A stretch of DNA of 64,000 nt from Arenibacter echinorum (lineage in GTDB: Bacteria > Bacteroidota > Bacteroidia > Flavobacteriales > Flavobacteriaceae), in the NCBI RefSeq assembly GCF_003259375.1, contig NZ_QLLN01000007.1, forward strand, positions 62,001 through 126,000. Reading direction: 5' to 3'. Of this stretch, positions 1 to 9,450 are shown one piece after another. Within the stretch, counting starts at the first letter, position 1, and each line of letters begins with the position of its first letter. The notes under the pieces are model-generated. The model was not told the origin of the DNA and searched no databases. It was given only the letters and a program-made list of their open reading frames with translations. The position numbers and the translations under genes are program-made.

Positions 1-378
1 CCAGAATTCAAGCAGGACAACTATTACGACGGACTCAACAAAGGGGCGGATGCCATTTTTAATGTGCTCAATGGAGAATTCAAGGAAGAACGCAGTTTCG
101 ACAAAAATACTGGTTTTCCATTTCAGACCCTATTGCCTTTCATCATTTTCATTGTAATTCTCATCATTCTTTCTAATAAGGGAAGAAAAGGTGGCGGTGG
201 TAAGGGAGGTAACCGAAAGGGTATGGACCTTTGGGATATTATTGTACTCAGCAATATGGGCCGTGGAGGCTACAGATCAGGGTCTTCCGGTGGTGGCTTT
301 GGTGGTGGAGGCGGTGGTTTCGGAGGAGGCTTCGGCGGTGGCGGCTTTGGTGGCGGTGGCTCGTCTGGGGGATGGTGA
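1..378 (+). CDS. TPM-domain (YgcG-like) membrane protein, C-terminal part
   Basis: The open frame runs in from the left edge, so the start lies outside the window. What remains is the end of a TPM-type domain, one hydrophobic membrane segment (TLLPFIIFIVILIILS, about residues 43-58 of the visible part), a basic Gly/Lys stretch, and a tail made almost entirely of Gly, Ser and Phe ending in SSGGW. That layout (periplasmic TPM domain, one membrane anchor, Gly-rich tail) is typical of the YgcG/TPM_phosphatase family, whose role is poorly known. The catalytic part is not visible, so the call rests on the tail architecture. Confidence 0.7.
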   Translation, partial: PEFKQDNYYDGLNKGADAIFNVLNGEFKEERSFDKNTGFPFQTLLPFIIFIVILIILSNKGRKGGGGKGGNRKGMDLWDIIVLSNMGRGGYRSGSSGGGFGGGGGGFGGGFGGGGFGGGGSSGGW

Positions 379-534
379 TTTTCCAATGTATCAATGAATT
401 AATGTAACAATGGGATAATGGATCAATTTACCAATGAATAAATGTGTCATTGTTTTTATGCAGCAATGGCTTAATTTGAAAATTTGGTAATAAGCGATCG
501 CGAGTTCGATGTAAAAACTTAAAAATCAAAAGCC

Positions 535-651
535 GTCAAATTGAGTGGTTTTTCATAGTGAAACGAAGAAAAACTGTATCGAAATTAGGCTTTTGATCGA
601 AAATTCACTTGTCTTCGATACGATTTTCTACCAAAAATCACTCTGACTGAC
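535..651. repeat. Imperfect inverted intergenic repeat
   Basis: The 379-771 gap holds no gene. Within it a stretch of about 115 bp has ends that resemble each other in inverted orientation (gtcaaattgagtgg... against ...cactctgactgac), with GTATCGAA/TTCGATAC arms near the centre around TTTTGATCGAAAAT. It resembles short interspersed repeats common between flavobacterial genes. It may act as a transcription end between the two convergent genes. Confidence 0.5.
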
Positions 652-771
652 GTAAATTTTCTAATAGACAACTCACGCTAAGTTAATTTGGTGATTTGAA
701 AATAAACCTTCAAACCAGAAACCTTTTCAATCCAGAAACCCTTCAAATCAGAAAAATCTCAAACTAAAACA

Positions 772-3534
772 TTAATTGTAACGACCTCTTCTACCTCCAA
801 CATCAGGTTTTTTGCCTCCAAACTGATCAAACTTGTAGGTAAAACTTGCCATAAAATACTGCTGTAGTACCGTACCTTGAAAATCCTGAATAAAATCCTC
901 CCCAGTAGTCCTTCTGGTATTTATATTTTGATCCAACAAATCGTAGGCCAAGACCTTCAAAGTTCCTTTATCTTTCATCATTTGAAGCCCAAGGCTCATA
1001 TTCCAAAAAAGGGCATCCTTTCTAAATCCTGGACCTACATTGCCATTATAACTATATTTCAGATCATTGCCCCATATTAAGTTTTTGGGCCAATAGGTGG
1101 TAACCCTTAGACTGGCATTCTGGGAAGTGAATTTTATATCCTCAACACTTTCCAAATTATAGGTGGTATTGTTAAAGCCTATACCATATCCAGGTTCAAT
1201 CTCTAACTGTTCCTTATAATTATAGGTAGTGGAAATATAGGGGGTAACATCAAAACTTTTTGCCTTTAATTCCACGCCGTTGGTGAAACTTACCTGTCTT
1301 CCATAACTCAATCTTGGCCTTACGTTGAATTTAAGGGTATAGAGACTGTCTTTCTTTATTTGCTTGGAATACCCAACACCCCCGTATCCACTATAATTGC
1401 CATCCACATTGGTATAACGGGTAGTTCTTAAAAAATTATCGTCCGTTGTGGAGATGGCGGACACCCTATCCTTCTGGATATCAAATCCGGTATAAAGAAA
1501 AATTCCGGTTTTATCCTTCCAGTTATAATTGTTGTAATTAAAATCTACGCCGTGGTTAACACTGGGCAACAAATTGGGGTTCCCTATTACTACGTTCAAT
1601 GGGTCATTGATATTGGGAACAGGTTGCAATTGATTTACCGATGGCACATTGAGCCTGGAATTATACCTCAGGTACAAGCGTTTGTTCTTGCCTATATTAT
1701 ACCTAATATTAGTTCTAAACAATAAATTCTTATAGGAATTGGAAAAAGAGGTGTTCTGTAGAAAATCCTGATTCTTAAGATCTGTCATTACATAGGAGGC
1801 ATTGGCCCTAATATTCAATTTTTCACCATTGCTGCGTATTCCAAATGATGGGGACTGTTGAATATTTCCGAAGTTAAAATCTGAACTTAAAGCCGTATTA
1901 AAATCGGTATAGCCATTAGTAGCAGCGTCAAAATCCATTACCTGCTTGGCATTGTCCCTTTGATCATTTCGGTATTCATAACCAAAATCCAAAAACAACT
2001 TACTGGTCAATGGCTGCCTATAATCCAGCTCCAATTCATAGGAATTTGTTTGATTATCGATTTCCGACAGCTGATCCAGGTTTTCTACACTTGGGTCATC
2101 CCCATATATCTCCCGGAAGGAGTTTAGGTTGGAGGTGTTCACATTTTCAGAATTGTTATTGGAGAAGTTAATGCTGATCATTTTACCAATAGTATCAAGC
2201 TTTTTCATAATTCCAAGACGATTGGAAAAATTTCTTTGATGTCCATCACTGACAGTTATCCTATCATTTCTGTTGATCAAATCCCCATTTTCATCTGTGG
2301 AAGTCGTGTTGTTGCTATTGACCGAATTTGTCCTATTGATACTCATAGAAGGCTGAACCGTAACCCGAAGAGTTTCATCTACATCATAGTCTATATTTGC
2401 CGCCCCCCGGTTAGAATTGGTAGAGCCCTCGAAATTGGATACGTTGTCTGTAAAATATCTACTGTCGGGCAAAATGTTTTCCCTACTTGTCCTTTGGTCA
2501 TTATAGGAATCGCTATATCCAAAAAAGTAGTTGGCATCGATCTTATATTCCCCTTTTTCAGAATTGGCATAACTGGTCCCTACGTTGGATGAAGTAGTGA
2601 TTCCATTACCGAAATTATTGATAAGACCTGATTCCCTGGCTCCGGAATAACCCCCATCGGTATTCCCTACCATATCGTAAATCTCATCAAAAGAAAACCC
2701 AGAATTGTTTATGTTATTTGAGCTGGCAATAACGCTTACCCTCTTCTTATCATTAAAATAATTGATAAGTCCGTTTAGTTGATATCTTTCATCGGTACCA
2801 TAACCTGCCGCCATTCTTCCTAAATAGCCCTTATTCTTATCTTCCTTGATGGTTAGATTGATGGTCTTGTTTTCACCATCGCCAGCTTCCCCGGTAAACT
2901 CTTCGGTTTTGGTTTTGGTATCTGTAATTTGAATCTTGCTTATTATATCCTTGGGCAAACTTTTGGTAGCTACCTTGGGGTCGTTACTAAAGAATACCTG
3001 TCCGTTTACCAGGACCTGATTTACCTCCTTACCGTTTACGGTTATCTTACCATCACTATCTACCTCTACCCCAGGTAGCTTTTTCAAAACATCCTCTACA
3101 GTCGCATCGGGCTTTGTCTTAAAGGAATCAGCATTAAATTCCAAGGTGTCCTTTTTTATGGTGATAGGCACCCTATCGCCCACAACAAGTACAGCATCCA
3201 ATTCCTGCGCTTGTTCCTCCAATTGCACATTCCCCAAATCTACCTGAGCCCCCAGTTTAACTTTTATATAATGTGGCTTATACCCATTGTAGGAGAAATA
3301 TACATTTACCTCCTTGAGATTGGTATCCCCTTCCAATTCAAAGACTCCTTTTTGATCGGATACGGTGTAGGAAACCAAGGTACTATCCTTTAAAGATTCT
3401 GCATAAATAGTGGAGGCTTCCAATGGTGCCTTGGTAATAGCATCAACAATTTTCCCGCTCAATACAAAATCCTGGGAAAAAGAAAGGTTAAAAAATAAAA
3501 TGGAAAATAGGATAGAAAAGTGAAATTTCTTCAT
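772..3534 (-). CDS. Outer-membrane beta-barrel protein (TonB-receptor-like) with carboxypeptidase-regulatory domain
   Basis: The 920-aa product begins with a signal peptide (MKKFHFSILFSILFFNLSFSQ). I chose this start over one 21 codons upstream because it puts the signal peptide at the N-terminus. A carboxypeptidase-D regulatory-like beta-sandwich follows (about residues 24-100). Next is a plug-like region with VEDVLKKLPGVEVDSDGKI and VNGQVFFSNDP, then a long barrel rich in Tyr, Asn and aromatic-ending strands, ending KPDVGGRRGRYN. This matches the outer-membrane beta-barrel family 3 proteins of Bacteroidota. No SusD partner is next to it, so it is not a typical PUL transporter. The ligand is unknown. 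Confidence 0.8.
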   Translation of the reverse strand: MKKFHFSILFSILFFNLSFSQDFVLSGKIVDAITKAPLEASTIYAESLKDSTLVSYTVSDQKGVFELEGDTNLKEVNVYFSYNGYKPHYIKVKLGAQVDLGNVQLEEQAQELDAVLVVGDRVPITIKKDTLEFNADSFKTKPDATVEDVLKKLPGVEVDSDGKITVNGKEVNQVLVNGQVFFSNDPKVATKSLPKDIISKIQITDTKTKTEEFTGEAGDGENKTINLTIKEDKNKGYLGRMAAGYGTDERYQLNGLINYFNDKKRVSVIASSNNINNSGFSFDEIYDMVGNTDGGYSGARESGLINNFGNGITTSSNVGTSYANSEKGEYKIDANYFFGYSDSYNDQRTSRENILPDSRYFTDNVSNFEGSTNSNRGAANIDYDVDETLRVTVQPSMSINRTNSVNSNNTTSTDENGDLINRNDRITVSDGHQRNFSNRLGIMKKLDTIGKMISINFSNNNSENVNTSNLNSFREIYGDDPSVENLDQLSEIDNQTNSYELELDYRQPLTSKLFLDFGYEYRNDQRDNAKQVMDFDAATNGYTDFNTALSSDFNFGNIQQSPSFGIRSNGEKLNIRANASYVMTDLKNQDFLQNTSFSNSYKNLLFRTNIRYNIGKNKRLYLRYNSRLNVPSVNQLQPVPNINDPLNVVIGNPNLLPSVNHGVDFNYNNYNWKDKTGIFLYTGFDIQKDRVSAISTTDDNFLRTTRYTNVDGNYSGYGGVGYSKQIKKDSLYTLKFNVRPRLSYGRQVSFTNGVELKAKSFDVTPYISTTYNYKEQLEIEPGYGIGFNNTTYNLESVEDIKFTSQNASLRVTTYWPKNLIWGNDLKYSYNGNVGPGFRKDALFWNMSLGLQMMKDKGTLKVLAYDLLDQNINTRRTTGEDFIQDFQGTVLQQYFMASFTYKFDQFGGKKPDVGGRRGRYN

Positions 3535-3666
3535 CTGGCAATACTGTCTTGGATTCTTGGTAGTTTGGTAAGCCACCAAAAATAACCCTTGACCCACTAC
3601 GACCCAAATGGTTAACAGAACTTTAAGACCTAGAAATTAGAAATACCCCATTAACAATACAGATTC

Positions 3667-4971
3667 CTATTTCTTTCTCATAAAGACCGATACAGGCACC
3701 CCTGTAAAATCGAAATTCTCCCTTAATTTATTCTCCAGAAAACGCTTATAAGGATCTCTTACATATTGAGGAAGGTTACAGAAAAATGCAAACTGCGGAT
3801 AGGGTGTTGGCAATTGGGTGCAGAATTTAATTTTTACATACTTATCCTTATAGGCCGGCGGCGGATAGTTTTCTATAATGGGCAACATAATATCGTTCAG
3901 CTTTCTGGTCACCACCTTTTTTTGTCTATTTTCATAAACCTGAACTGCAGTTTCTATAGCCTTAAAAATTCGCTGTTTCGTTAAAACAGATATAAAAAGA
4001 ATGGGCACATCTGTAAAGGGTGCTATGGCCTCCTTAATTTTCTGGGTATAATGCTTAATGGTATTGGTCTCTTTCTCTTCAATCAAATCCCATTTATTCA
4101 CCAAGATTACGATTCCCTTATTGTTCCGTTGTGCAAGCCAAAAAATATTTTCCACCTGTCCATCAAAACCACGGGTAGCATCCAACATAAGAATGCACAC
4201 ATCCGAATGCTCAATAGCCCTTACGGACCGCATTACGGAATAGAACTCCAAATCTTCCCTCACCTTGGCCTTGCGACGGATCCCAGCGGTATCCACCAAA
4301 TTAAATTCGAAGCCAAATCTATTGTATTTAGTATCTATACTATCTCTAGTAGTACCGGCAATATCGGTAACTATATATCTTTCTTCCCCTATAAGGGCAT
4401 TGATAAAAGACGATTTTCCTGCATTAGGTCTTCCAACCACAGCAAAACGCGGCAAGTCGTCCTTCTCTTTTTCCTTTTCCGGTAATATCTTTACCAAATC
4501 GTCCAATAAGTCGCCCGTACCACTACCGTTTATACTGGCAATGGTATAATATTCGCCTAGGCCCAAGGAATAAAACTCCACGGCATCTTCAGCTCTTTTA
4601 CCGTTGTCCACTTTGTTCACTACTAAGAAAACGGGCTTATTTACACGTCTCAACAAATTGGCCACATCCTCATCCATACCCGTAACCCCGGCTTCCACGT
4701 CCACCATAAAGATGATGGCATCAGCCTCATCTATGGCCAGTTCTACCTGCTTATCTATTTCTTTTTCAAATACGTCATCGCTCCCCAACACATATCCGCC
4801 GGTATCGATCAGAGAAAACTCCACACCGTTCCAATCACTTTTTCCGTAATGACGATCTCGCGTAACCCCGCTCACAGCATCAACAATGGCCTCTCTTCTT
4901 TGAATTAATCGGTTAAAAAAGGTTGATTTGCCTACATTAGGTCTTCCTACAATGGCTACTATAGCACTCAT
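3667..4971 (-). CDS. der: Ribosome biogenesis GTPase Der (EngA)
   Basis: The 434-aa protein has two GTPase domains in tandem, the hallmark of Der. P-loops are GRPNVGKS (residues 9-16) and GRPNAGKS (about 180-187). DTGG and DTAGI G3 motifs and NKVD and NKWD G4 motifs are present. A C-terminal KH-like domain ends in [10 protein letters not shown]. Der acts in assembly of the 50S ribosomal subunit. I start at [11 protein letters not shown], six codons inside the longest frame, because family members begin right before the first P-loop. It lies in the same direction as era, about 0.9 kb away, with a divergent membrane-protein gene between them. Confidence 0.96.
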   Translation of the reverse strand: MSAIVAIVGRPNVGKSTFFNRLIQRREAIVDAVSGVTRDRHYGKSDWNGVEFSLIDTGGYVLGSDDVFEKEIDKQVELAIDEADAIIFMVDVEAGVTGMDEDVANLLRRVNKPVFLVVNKVDNGKRAEDAVEFYSLGLGEYYTIASINGSGTGDLLDDLVKILPEKEKEKDDLPRFAVVGRPNAGKSSFINALIGEERYIVTDIAGTTRDSIDTKYNRFGFEFNLVDTAGIRRKAKVREDLEFYSVMRSVRAIEHSDVCILMLDATRGFDGQVENIFWLAQRNNKGIVILVNKWDLIEEKETNTIKHYTQKIKEAIAPFTDVPILFISVLTKQRIFKAIETAVQVYENRQKKVVTRKLNDIMLPIIENYPPPAYKDKYVKIKFCTQLPTPYPQFAFFCNLPQYVRDPYKRFLENKLRENFDFTGVPVSVFMRKK

Positions 4972-5050
4972 ACTTTTAATTTGTTGCAAAAGTACTATTT
5001 ATATCCGAAGAAAAAACAGTATCTTTTATCCTAATTATCAGCCAAATAGT

Positions 5051-5542
5051 TTGAAAGCCTTACCCAACGAAATTGTATTAAGACCTAGGTTCCAACTTAA
5101 CCTAAAAGGTCCTGCCCAACCCATTCTACAATTGTTTCAAGAAGTGGACAAACCCCCTTTTAAGGTTAAAATATCCGATCATCATGTTTTTATAAAATTC
5201 AATAGGGCGGAAACCCATTTCTGGTCGCCTCAGTTACAAATAGAGATAGTGGACCAGGAGGACGGCAACAGTACCATTTACGGATTATTTGGTCCCAACC
5301 CCACTTTATGGACCTTCTTTATGTTTGTCCATTTTGGAGTAGCCTCCCTTTTTATCATTTTTGGGGTTTGGGCCTATTCCAATAAGGCCCTGGGCAAAGA
5401 AATAGGCCTTCAAATAGGATTAATGGCCTTAATGGTCGTAACCTGGATTGTTCTTTATGTATTTGGTAGGATAGGAAGAAGAAAAGGAAAGCCCCAAATG
5501 CATCAGTTGCATGAGTTTATGTTACAGCATATTAAGGTTTAA
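5051..5542 (+). CDS. Small two-helix membrane protein of unknown function
   Basis: The frame is open from 4928, but that start would overlap der head-on, and the first convincing protein-like sequence begins near LKALPNEIVLRPRF. There is no ATG there; TTG at 5051 is in frame and is my tentative start, giving 163 aa. The N-terminal half is soluble and beta-rich (about residues 1-80). Two membrane helices follow (LWTFFMFVHFGVASLFIIFG and a second at IGLMALMVVTWIVLYVFG), then a basic C-terminus. It is transcribed divergently from der. I do not recognise a characterised family. The start codon is the main uncertainty. Confidence 0.6.
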   Translation: MKALPNEIVLRPRFQLNLKGPAQPILQLFQEVDKPPFKVKISDHHVFIKFNRAETHFWSPQLQIEIVDQEDGNSTIYGLFGPNPTLWTFFMFVHFGVASLFIIFGVWAYSNKALGKEIGLQIGLMALMVVTWIVLYVFGRIGRRKGKPQMHQLHEFMLQHIKV

Positions 5543-5647
5543 GGTTCAAAGATTAAAATGAGTTGGCAGTTTCAGGAAGCAGTGGGCAGAAATAGGTTCA
5601 AAGTTTCAAGTTCAAGGCTGTAGGCCAAAAATAATTTGATCGAAAGA

Positions 5648-5704
5648 TGTTCCTTCCCCTAAGGAAGGGAAGGTGGCTTCGACAGAGGAGAAGACGGAAG
5701 GGGT
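5648..5704 (+). repeat. Dispersed intergenic repeat, copy 1
   Basis: This sits in the 5543-5892 gap, which holds no gene. The unit begins tgttccttcccctaagg, continues through ggtggcttcgacagagga and ends in a G-rich run. An inverted, closely matching copy lies at 56397-56452, almost 51 kb away. It carries a short internal palindrome (CTTCCCCT...AGGGAAGG). It is likely a non-coding interspersed repeat. Confidence 0.7.
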
Positions 5705-5892
5705 TTGATGTACAGGGCGCTGGCAGTGGGCAGTTTTCAGTGGAAAGAGAAAAATCTGATTCCGAATTACATTTTCCAGTTAAGAATAAATCAGCGAGTA
5801 TCATTGAGGTCTCGACTGCGCTTGACCGGACAATCTTTGTTTAGTTCCAAAAATCATATCGTGTTCTGTGATTTAAACAATCCAATAAGACG

Positions 5893-6777
5893 CTACCCCT
5901 GGTTATACCCGAAGCGTTTCAATTGGTTGGGATCGCTTCTCCAATTCTTGTTGACTTTCACATAGAGTTCCAAATGCACCTGCTTGTCGAAGAATTTTTC
6001 CAAGTCCTTACGGGCTTCCACCCCTACCCTTTTTAGGGCACTTCCCTTATGACCTATAATAATACCTTTTTGGGAATCGCGCTCCACCATGATAACAGAT
6101 CGCATGCGGATTATATCCTCATCCTCAAAAAACTCCTCGGTATCGATCTCCACAGAGTATGGGATTTCCTTTTTATAGAATTGAAGGATTTTTTCCCTAA
6201 TGGTTTCGTTTACAAAAAAGCGTTCCGGCTTATCCGTTAATTGGTCCTTGGGGTAATAAGGCGGGGCTTCTGGCAACAATTCCAATATCCGAAGAAAGAC
6301 TTCCTTAACATTAAAATTCTGCAAGGCAGAGATGGGATGTATTTCAGCTGTTGGTAATTGTTCGTGCCAATATTGAACCTGTTCTTCCAAAATACCTTGT
6401 TCCGAAACATCAATCTTGTTCAAAAGGAGCAAAACAGGGATTTTGGTGTTTTTTAGTTTTTCAAAAAAGCGCTCATCCTTCAAGGCCTTCTCCCCAATTT
6501 CTACCATATAAAGCAGCACATCGGCATCTTCAAAGGCAGATTTTACAAAATCCATCATAGAAGACTGCAATTCATAGGCCGGTTTAATAATTCCCGGAGT
6601 ATCGGAAAGTACAACTTGAAAATCGTCACCATTGACAATTCCCAAAATACGGTGCCGGGTAGTTTGTGCCTTGGAGGTTATAATGGATAATTTTTCCCCA
6701 ACAAAGGCATTCATGAGTGTGGATTTCCCCACATTGGGATTTCCTATAATATTTACAAAACCGGCTTTATGCGACAT
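5893..6777 (-). CDS. era: GTPase Era
   Basis: The 294-aa protein matches Era in length and layout. P-loop GNPNVGKS is at residues 12-19, DTPGI forms G3, and NKID is the G4 guanine-specificity motif. The C-terminal KH RNA-binding domain contains IIGHKGSALKRVGVEARKDLE and ends NKNWRSDPNQLKRFGYNQG. Era binds the 3' end of 16S rRNA during 30S subunit maturation. The start MSHKAGFVNIIG is standard for the family. Confidence 0.96.
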   Translation of the reverse strand: MSHKAGFVNIIGNPNVGKSTLMNAFVGEKLSIITSKAQTTRHRILGIVNGDDFQVVLSDTPGIIKPAYELQSSMMDFVKSAFEDADVLLYMVEIGEKALKDERFFEKLKNTKIPVLLLLNKIDVSEQGILEEQVQYWHEQLPTAEIHPISALQNFNVKEVFLRILELLPEAPPYYPKDQLTDKPERFFVNETIREKILQFYKKEIPYSVEIDTEEFFEDEDIIRMRSVIMVERDSQKGIIIGHKGSALKRVGVEARKDLEKFFDKQVHLELYVKVNKNWRSDPNQLKRFGYNQG

Positions 6778-6825
6778 CTTCCCTTTTTAACTATAATAGG
6801 TGCAAAGGTAGTAGAATCCTTCTAT

Positions 6826-8307
6826 CTATATCATAATAAAGCCTAAAATTACATAAAGCACTACTGTTATTAAGCCCCCGATCAAGGCATAGGGCAACTG
6901 GGTATTTATATGGTCTATATGATCACTGGCAGAGGCCATGGAGGAAATAATGGAGGTATCCGAAATAGGCGAACAGTGGTCTCCAAAAACCCCACCTCCT
7001 AAAGTAGCAGCAACCACTAAAGGTATTGGTGCACCATGGATTTCAGCCATGGGCATGGAAATCGCCATCATAATGGCAAAGGTCCCCCAGGAAGTCCCGG
7101 TTGAAAATGCGATAAAGGAGCTAATTACAAAAATAACTGACGGTAAAAAAACAGGAGACAACCAATCTTTGGACCAGTTTGCGATAAATTGTCCGGTACC
7201 CAGAGCATTACAAGCATCCCCTATAGCAAAGGCCAATAGCATTAATAAAGCCAGTGGCATCAATTCACTAATACCCTTTAGTGTCAGATCTATCATTTCT
7301 TTGGTTTTCATAATTTTTTGAGATCGATAGAGCACCATGGCCACCAAAATCGCCGTAAGAACTGCGTATAGGACAGATGATGAACCAGAACCTTGACCAA
7401 TTGCCTTAAATACATGATCGCCAAAAGAAGTTGCATCCTCCACAGCGTCCCAACCCGTATATGCCAGAAAGAAAGGCATCATAACTACCATGGTTGCAAG
7501 GGGAACGATCATATTGTAAGCCTTGGCCTTGATTCCTTCTTTGGACTCAAAGGAGGTTACCTCACTGGACAACATAGGTTTGGCATTATCATTAAGCAAT
7601 TTACCCGTTTCCCTGGTGCGCTTTTCCGCTTTTGACATAGGTCCAATATCCTTTTTGGTAATAATTACCACGAAAACAATGGCAATGGCCAGGATAGGAT
7701 AAAAATTATAAGCTATGGACTCTAGCATAGTTCCAAACGGATTTTCTATACCCTGGGTAAGCAAAAGTCCCATTATAAATGCTCCCCATGCATTAAAGGG
7801 AATTAAAATGGAGGAAGGAGCAGAACTGGAATCGGCAATATAGGCCAGTTTTTCCCTAGGAATCTTCAGTTTATCAAAAATAGGACGATATAGAGTTCCA
7901 ACCGTTAAGGAACTAATACTAGTCTCCACAAACAGTAAAATTCCCGTGAACATTGCCATAAGCTGTACTACTACCCTACTATACCCACTTTGTTTTTTTT
8001 CAAAATAGGCTATTACCTTATTAAGCTCGTTTATAAAACCCTCGACCCCTTTGGAATACTGTATAAACAATAACAAGGCTCCCACTAGGGCACTGAACAT
8101 TATGGTTCTGGTATTGCCAGGCGACTTAAAAACATTGACCATACCTTCCACTGCGGCTAAGGTACCGGTAAAAAAATTCCAATCATTGATGATCACCCAA
8201 GAGAACCAAATCCCAAAAAGCAGGGCTATATAAACTTGTTTGGTTCTGAGCGCCAGCACAATAGCGATTACAGGTGGTAAGATTGAGAGAAAACCATAGT
8301 TATCCAT
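6826..8307 (-). CDS. nhaC: NhaC-family Na+/H+ antiporter
   Basis: This 493-aa polytopic membrane protein has about a dozen hydrophobic segments. It contains a typical NhaC-type core with SSSAPSSILIPFNAWGAFIMGLL and the C-terminal block GGGVFGDHCSPISDTSIISSMAS, the Gly-Asp-His-Cys-Ser-Pro motif seen across NhaC-type carriers. The family exchanges Na+ (in some members other substrates such as malate/lactate) for H+ across the inner membrane. It is transcribed towards era with 48 bp between them. The symbol is given at family level; the substrate is not proven. Confidence 0.85.
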   Translation of the reverse strand: MDNYGFLSILPPVIAIVLALRTKQVYIALLFGIWFSWVIINDWNFFTGTLAAVEGMVNVFKSPGNTRTIMFSALVGALLLFIQYSKGVEGFINELNKVIAYFEKKQSGYSRVVVQLMAMFTGILLFVETSISSLTVGTLYRPIFDKLKIPREKLAYIADSSSAPSSILIPFNAWGAFIMGLLLTQGIENPFGTMLESIAYNFYPILAIAIVFVVIITKKDIGPMSKAEKRTRETGKLLNDNAKPMLSSEVTSFESKEGIKAKAYNMIVPLATMVVMMPFFLAYTGWDAVEDATSFGDHVFKAIGQGSGSSSVLYAVLTAILVAMVLYRSQKIMKTKEMIDLTLKGISELMPLALLMLLAFAIGDACNALGTGQFIANWSKDWLSPVFLPSVIFVISSFIAFSTGTSWGTFAIMMAISMPMAEIHGAPIPLVVAATLGGGVFGDHCSPISDTSIISSMASASDHIDHINTQLPYALIGGLITVVLYVILGFIMI

Positions 8308-8452
8308 AGATGATCGGGCGAATTAAAGGTGACGGATTTTAATTAAAATCGATACAAAATAGAAAGATTTTGGACAATGAGGACTACAACTGGGCATTTT
8401 TAAATGTTTGATAAAAATTTAGTCTCATTTTTAATATTTAATTGAAAATAGA

Positions 8453-8483
8453 TTTGGGAAATCATAAAAAGCATGTATCTTTG
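8453..8483 (+). promoter_or_regulatory. Bacteroidota housekeeping promoter for tRNA-Met
   Basis: TTTG at 8453-8456, a spacer of exactly 19 bp, and TATCTTTG at 8476-8483 fit the Bacteroidota consensus (TTTG at -33, TAnnTTTG at -7). Transcription should start near 8490. The only plausible target is tRNA-Met at 8660, so the precursor would have a leader of about 170 nt that includes the duplicated tRNA 5' fragment. Confidence 0.8.
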
Positions 8484-8552
8484 CAGTCCGAAATAATTCA
8501 GTCAGCATTATGAACTGAGGGTTTAGAGCCAAGTTGAATGTTTTGGAAACGC

Positions 8553-8659
8553 ACATCGCGGGATAGAGCAGCATCCTTCGACTACGCTCAGGACAGGGTA
8601 CCTACTCTGACTGGAAAAATATAAAATGACAGTACCTTTAAGGTACATTGAACATACAT

Positions 8660-8674
<15 letters not shown>
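8553..8674 (+). repeat. Duplicated 5' end of tRNA-Met around an 84-bp insert
   Basis: The 19-mer acatcgcgggatagagcag occurs at 8553-8571 and again at 8656-8674, where it forms the start of the real tRNA gene. The 84 bp between the copies begin with catccttcgactacgctcag, which resembles common flavobacterial interspersed repeats, and contain ggtacc/ggtac elements. The pattern looks like a small insertion that duplicated its target inside the tRNA 5' end, leaving an intact tRNA downstream. Confidence 0.7.
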
Positions 8675-8732
<58 letters not shown>

Positions 8733-8737
8733 CAAAG

Positions 8738-8766
8738 AAAACCAGCTAGAAATAGCTGGTTTTTTT
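8738..8766 (+). terminator. Rho-independent terminator of tRNA-Met
   Basis: A hairpin with arms AAACCAGCTA and TAGCTGGTTT around GAAA is followed directly by a T-run. It starts about 6 nt after the tRNA 3' end. Confidence 0.85.
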
Positions 8767-8832
8767 GTTTTGCGCAAAAGCAATGCTCGCATTGGCTTTG
8801 AAGCAAAACGAAAAAATAGGGCGCGGAGCGAC

Positions 8833-9095
8833 CTTGGTTTTCTTTGTAAAGCCACCCCCATGGCCCTTTCCGTAGTGAAACGGAGGAAAGAATCCAGTTC
8901 TCCCACAACTCTTAAAATTGTTTCCACATTAAATTTGGCGTAGTAGCCTTTCCTTGTAAAGCCACCCCCCATGGCCCTTTCCGAAGCGAAGTGAAGGAAA
9001 GAATCCAGTTCTTCCACTAATCAAATTTTAAGATAAAACAAAATTAGAGGACACAGAACAATCTAGCTTTTGTAGTAAAGCTACCCTATGGCCCT
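8833..9095. repeat. Tandem degenerate repeat units downstream of tRNA-Met
   Basis: Two units of about 65 bp, at roughly 8836-8899 and 8951-9018, share tttgtaaagccacccc, atggccctttccg, aggaaagaatccagttct and a final ccac. A third, shorter and weaker unit is at about 9069-9095 (gtagtaaagctaccctatgg). The units are not genes, although they produce repetitive spurious open frames on the minus strand. Confidence 0.65.
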
Positions 9096-9097
9096 AA

Positions 9098-9208
9098 GAA
9101 ATTCCTATTCCAAAAGAGAAACCAATGCTTTCGGATCAGGATGCGGCAGAATATTTATTGGCGAATGTGTTCAATAAAAATTGGTATCAAGACGATAAAC
9201 TTCTATAG
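9098..9208 (+). pseudogene. C-terminal remnant of an unidentified enzyme
   Basis: An in-frame stretch with protein-like composition (PMLSDQDAAEYLLANVFNK then NWYQDDKLL and a stop) has no start codon consistent with a complete gene. The pattern resembles the tails of some pectinesterase-type carbohydrate enzymes. That likeness is by eye only. It may be the remnant of a gene cut when the PUL island entered or was trimmed. Confidence 0.35.
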
Positions 9209-9228
9209 GGAGGGCGAAATAATATTAA

Positions 9229-9366
9229 AGTCAGATCATAAATAAAAAGCCACTTGCCTTAAGCGGGTTATGGTATAGTCCAGCTGTGGTGTTTTTATGG
9301 GCCATAATCCCATTGATGCTGCCAAAAAAAAAGGAACAAAGGCCCCAAAAGCAGCATAATTTATAA
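9229..9366 (+). pseudogene. Short remnant with one membrane segment
   Basis: The frame encodes a hydrophobic segment (SPAVVFLWAIIPLML) followed by a Lys/Gln-rich tail. There is no ATG, GTG or TTG at a sensible position, so it looks like the tail of a lost gene. It ends 85 bp before the next real gene. Confidence 0.25.
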
Positions 9367-9450
9367 GTTGCATATAAATCTGGGGCTATAAGAATTCAAG
9401 ATGATTTTTAATTGTTAACTTTAAAAAGGTCAATAGTTAAATCACCTAAA

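Noticed and set aside
191-397. Open frame over the Gly-rich tail of the TPM protein
   Set aside because: Shadow frame of GC-rich glycine codons; the frame entering from the left edge encodes the known architecture.
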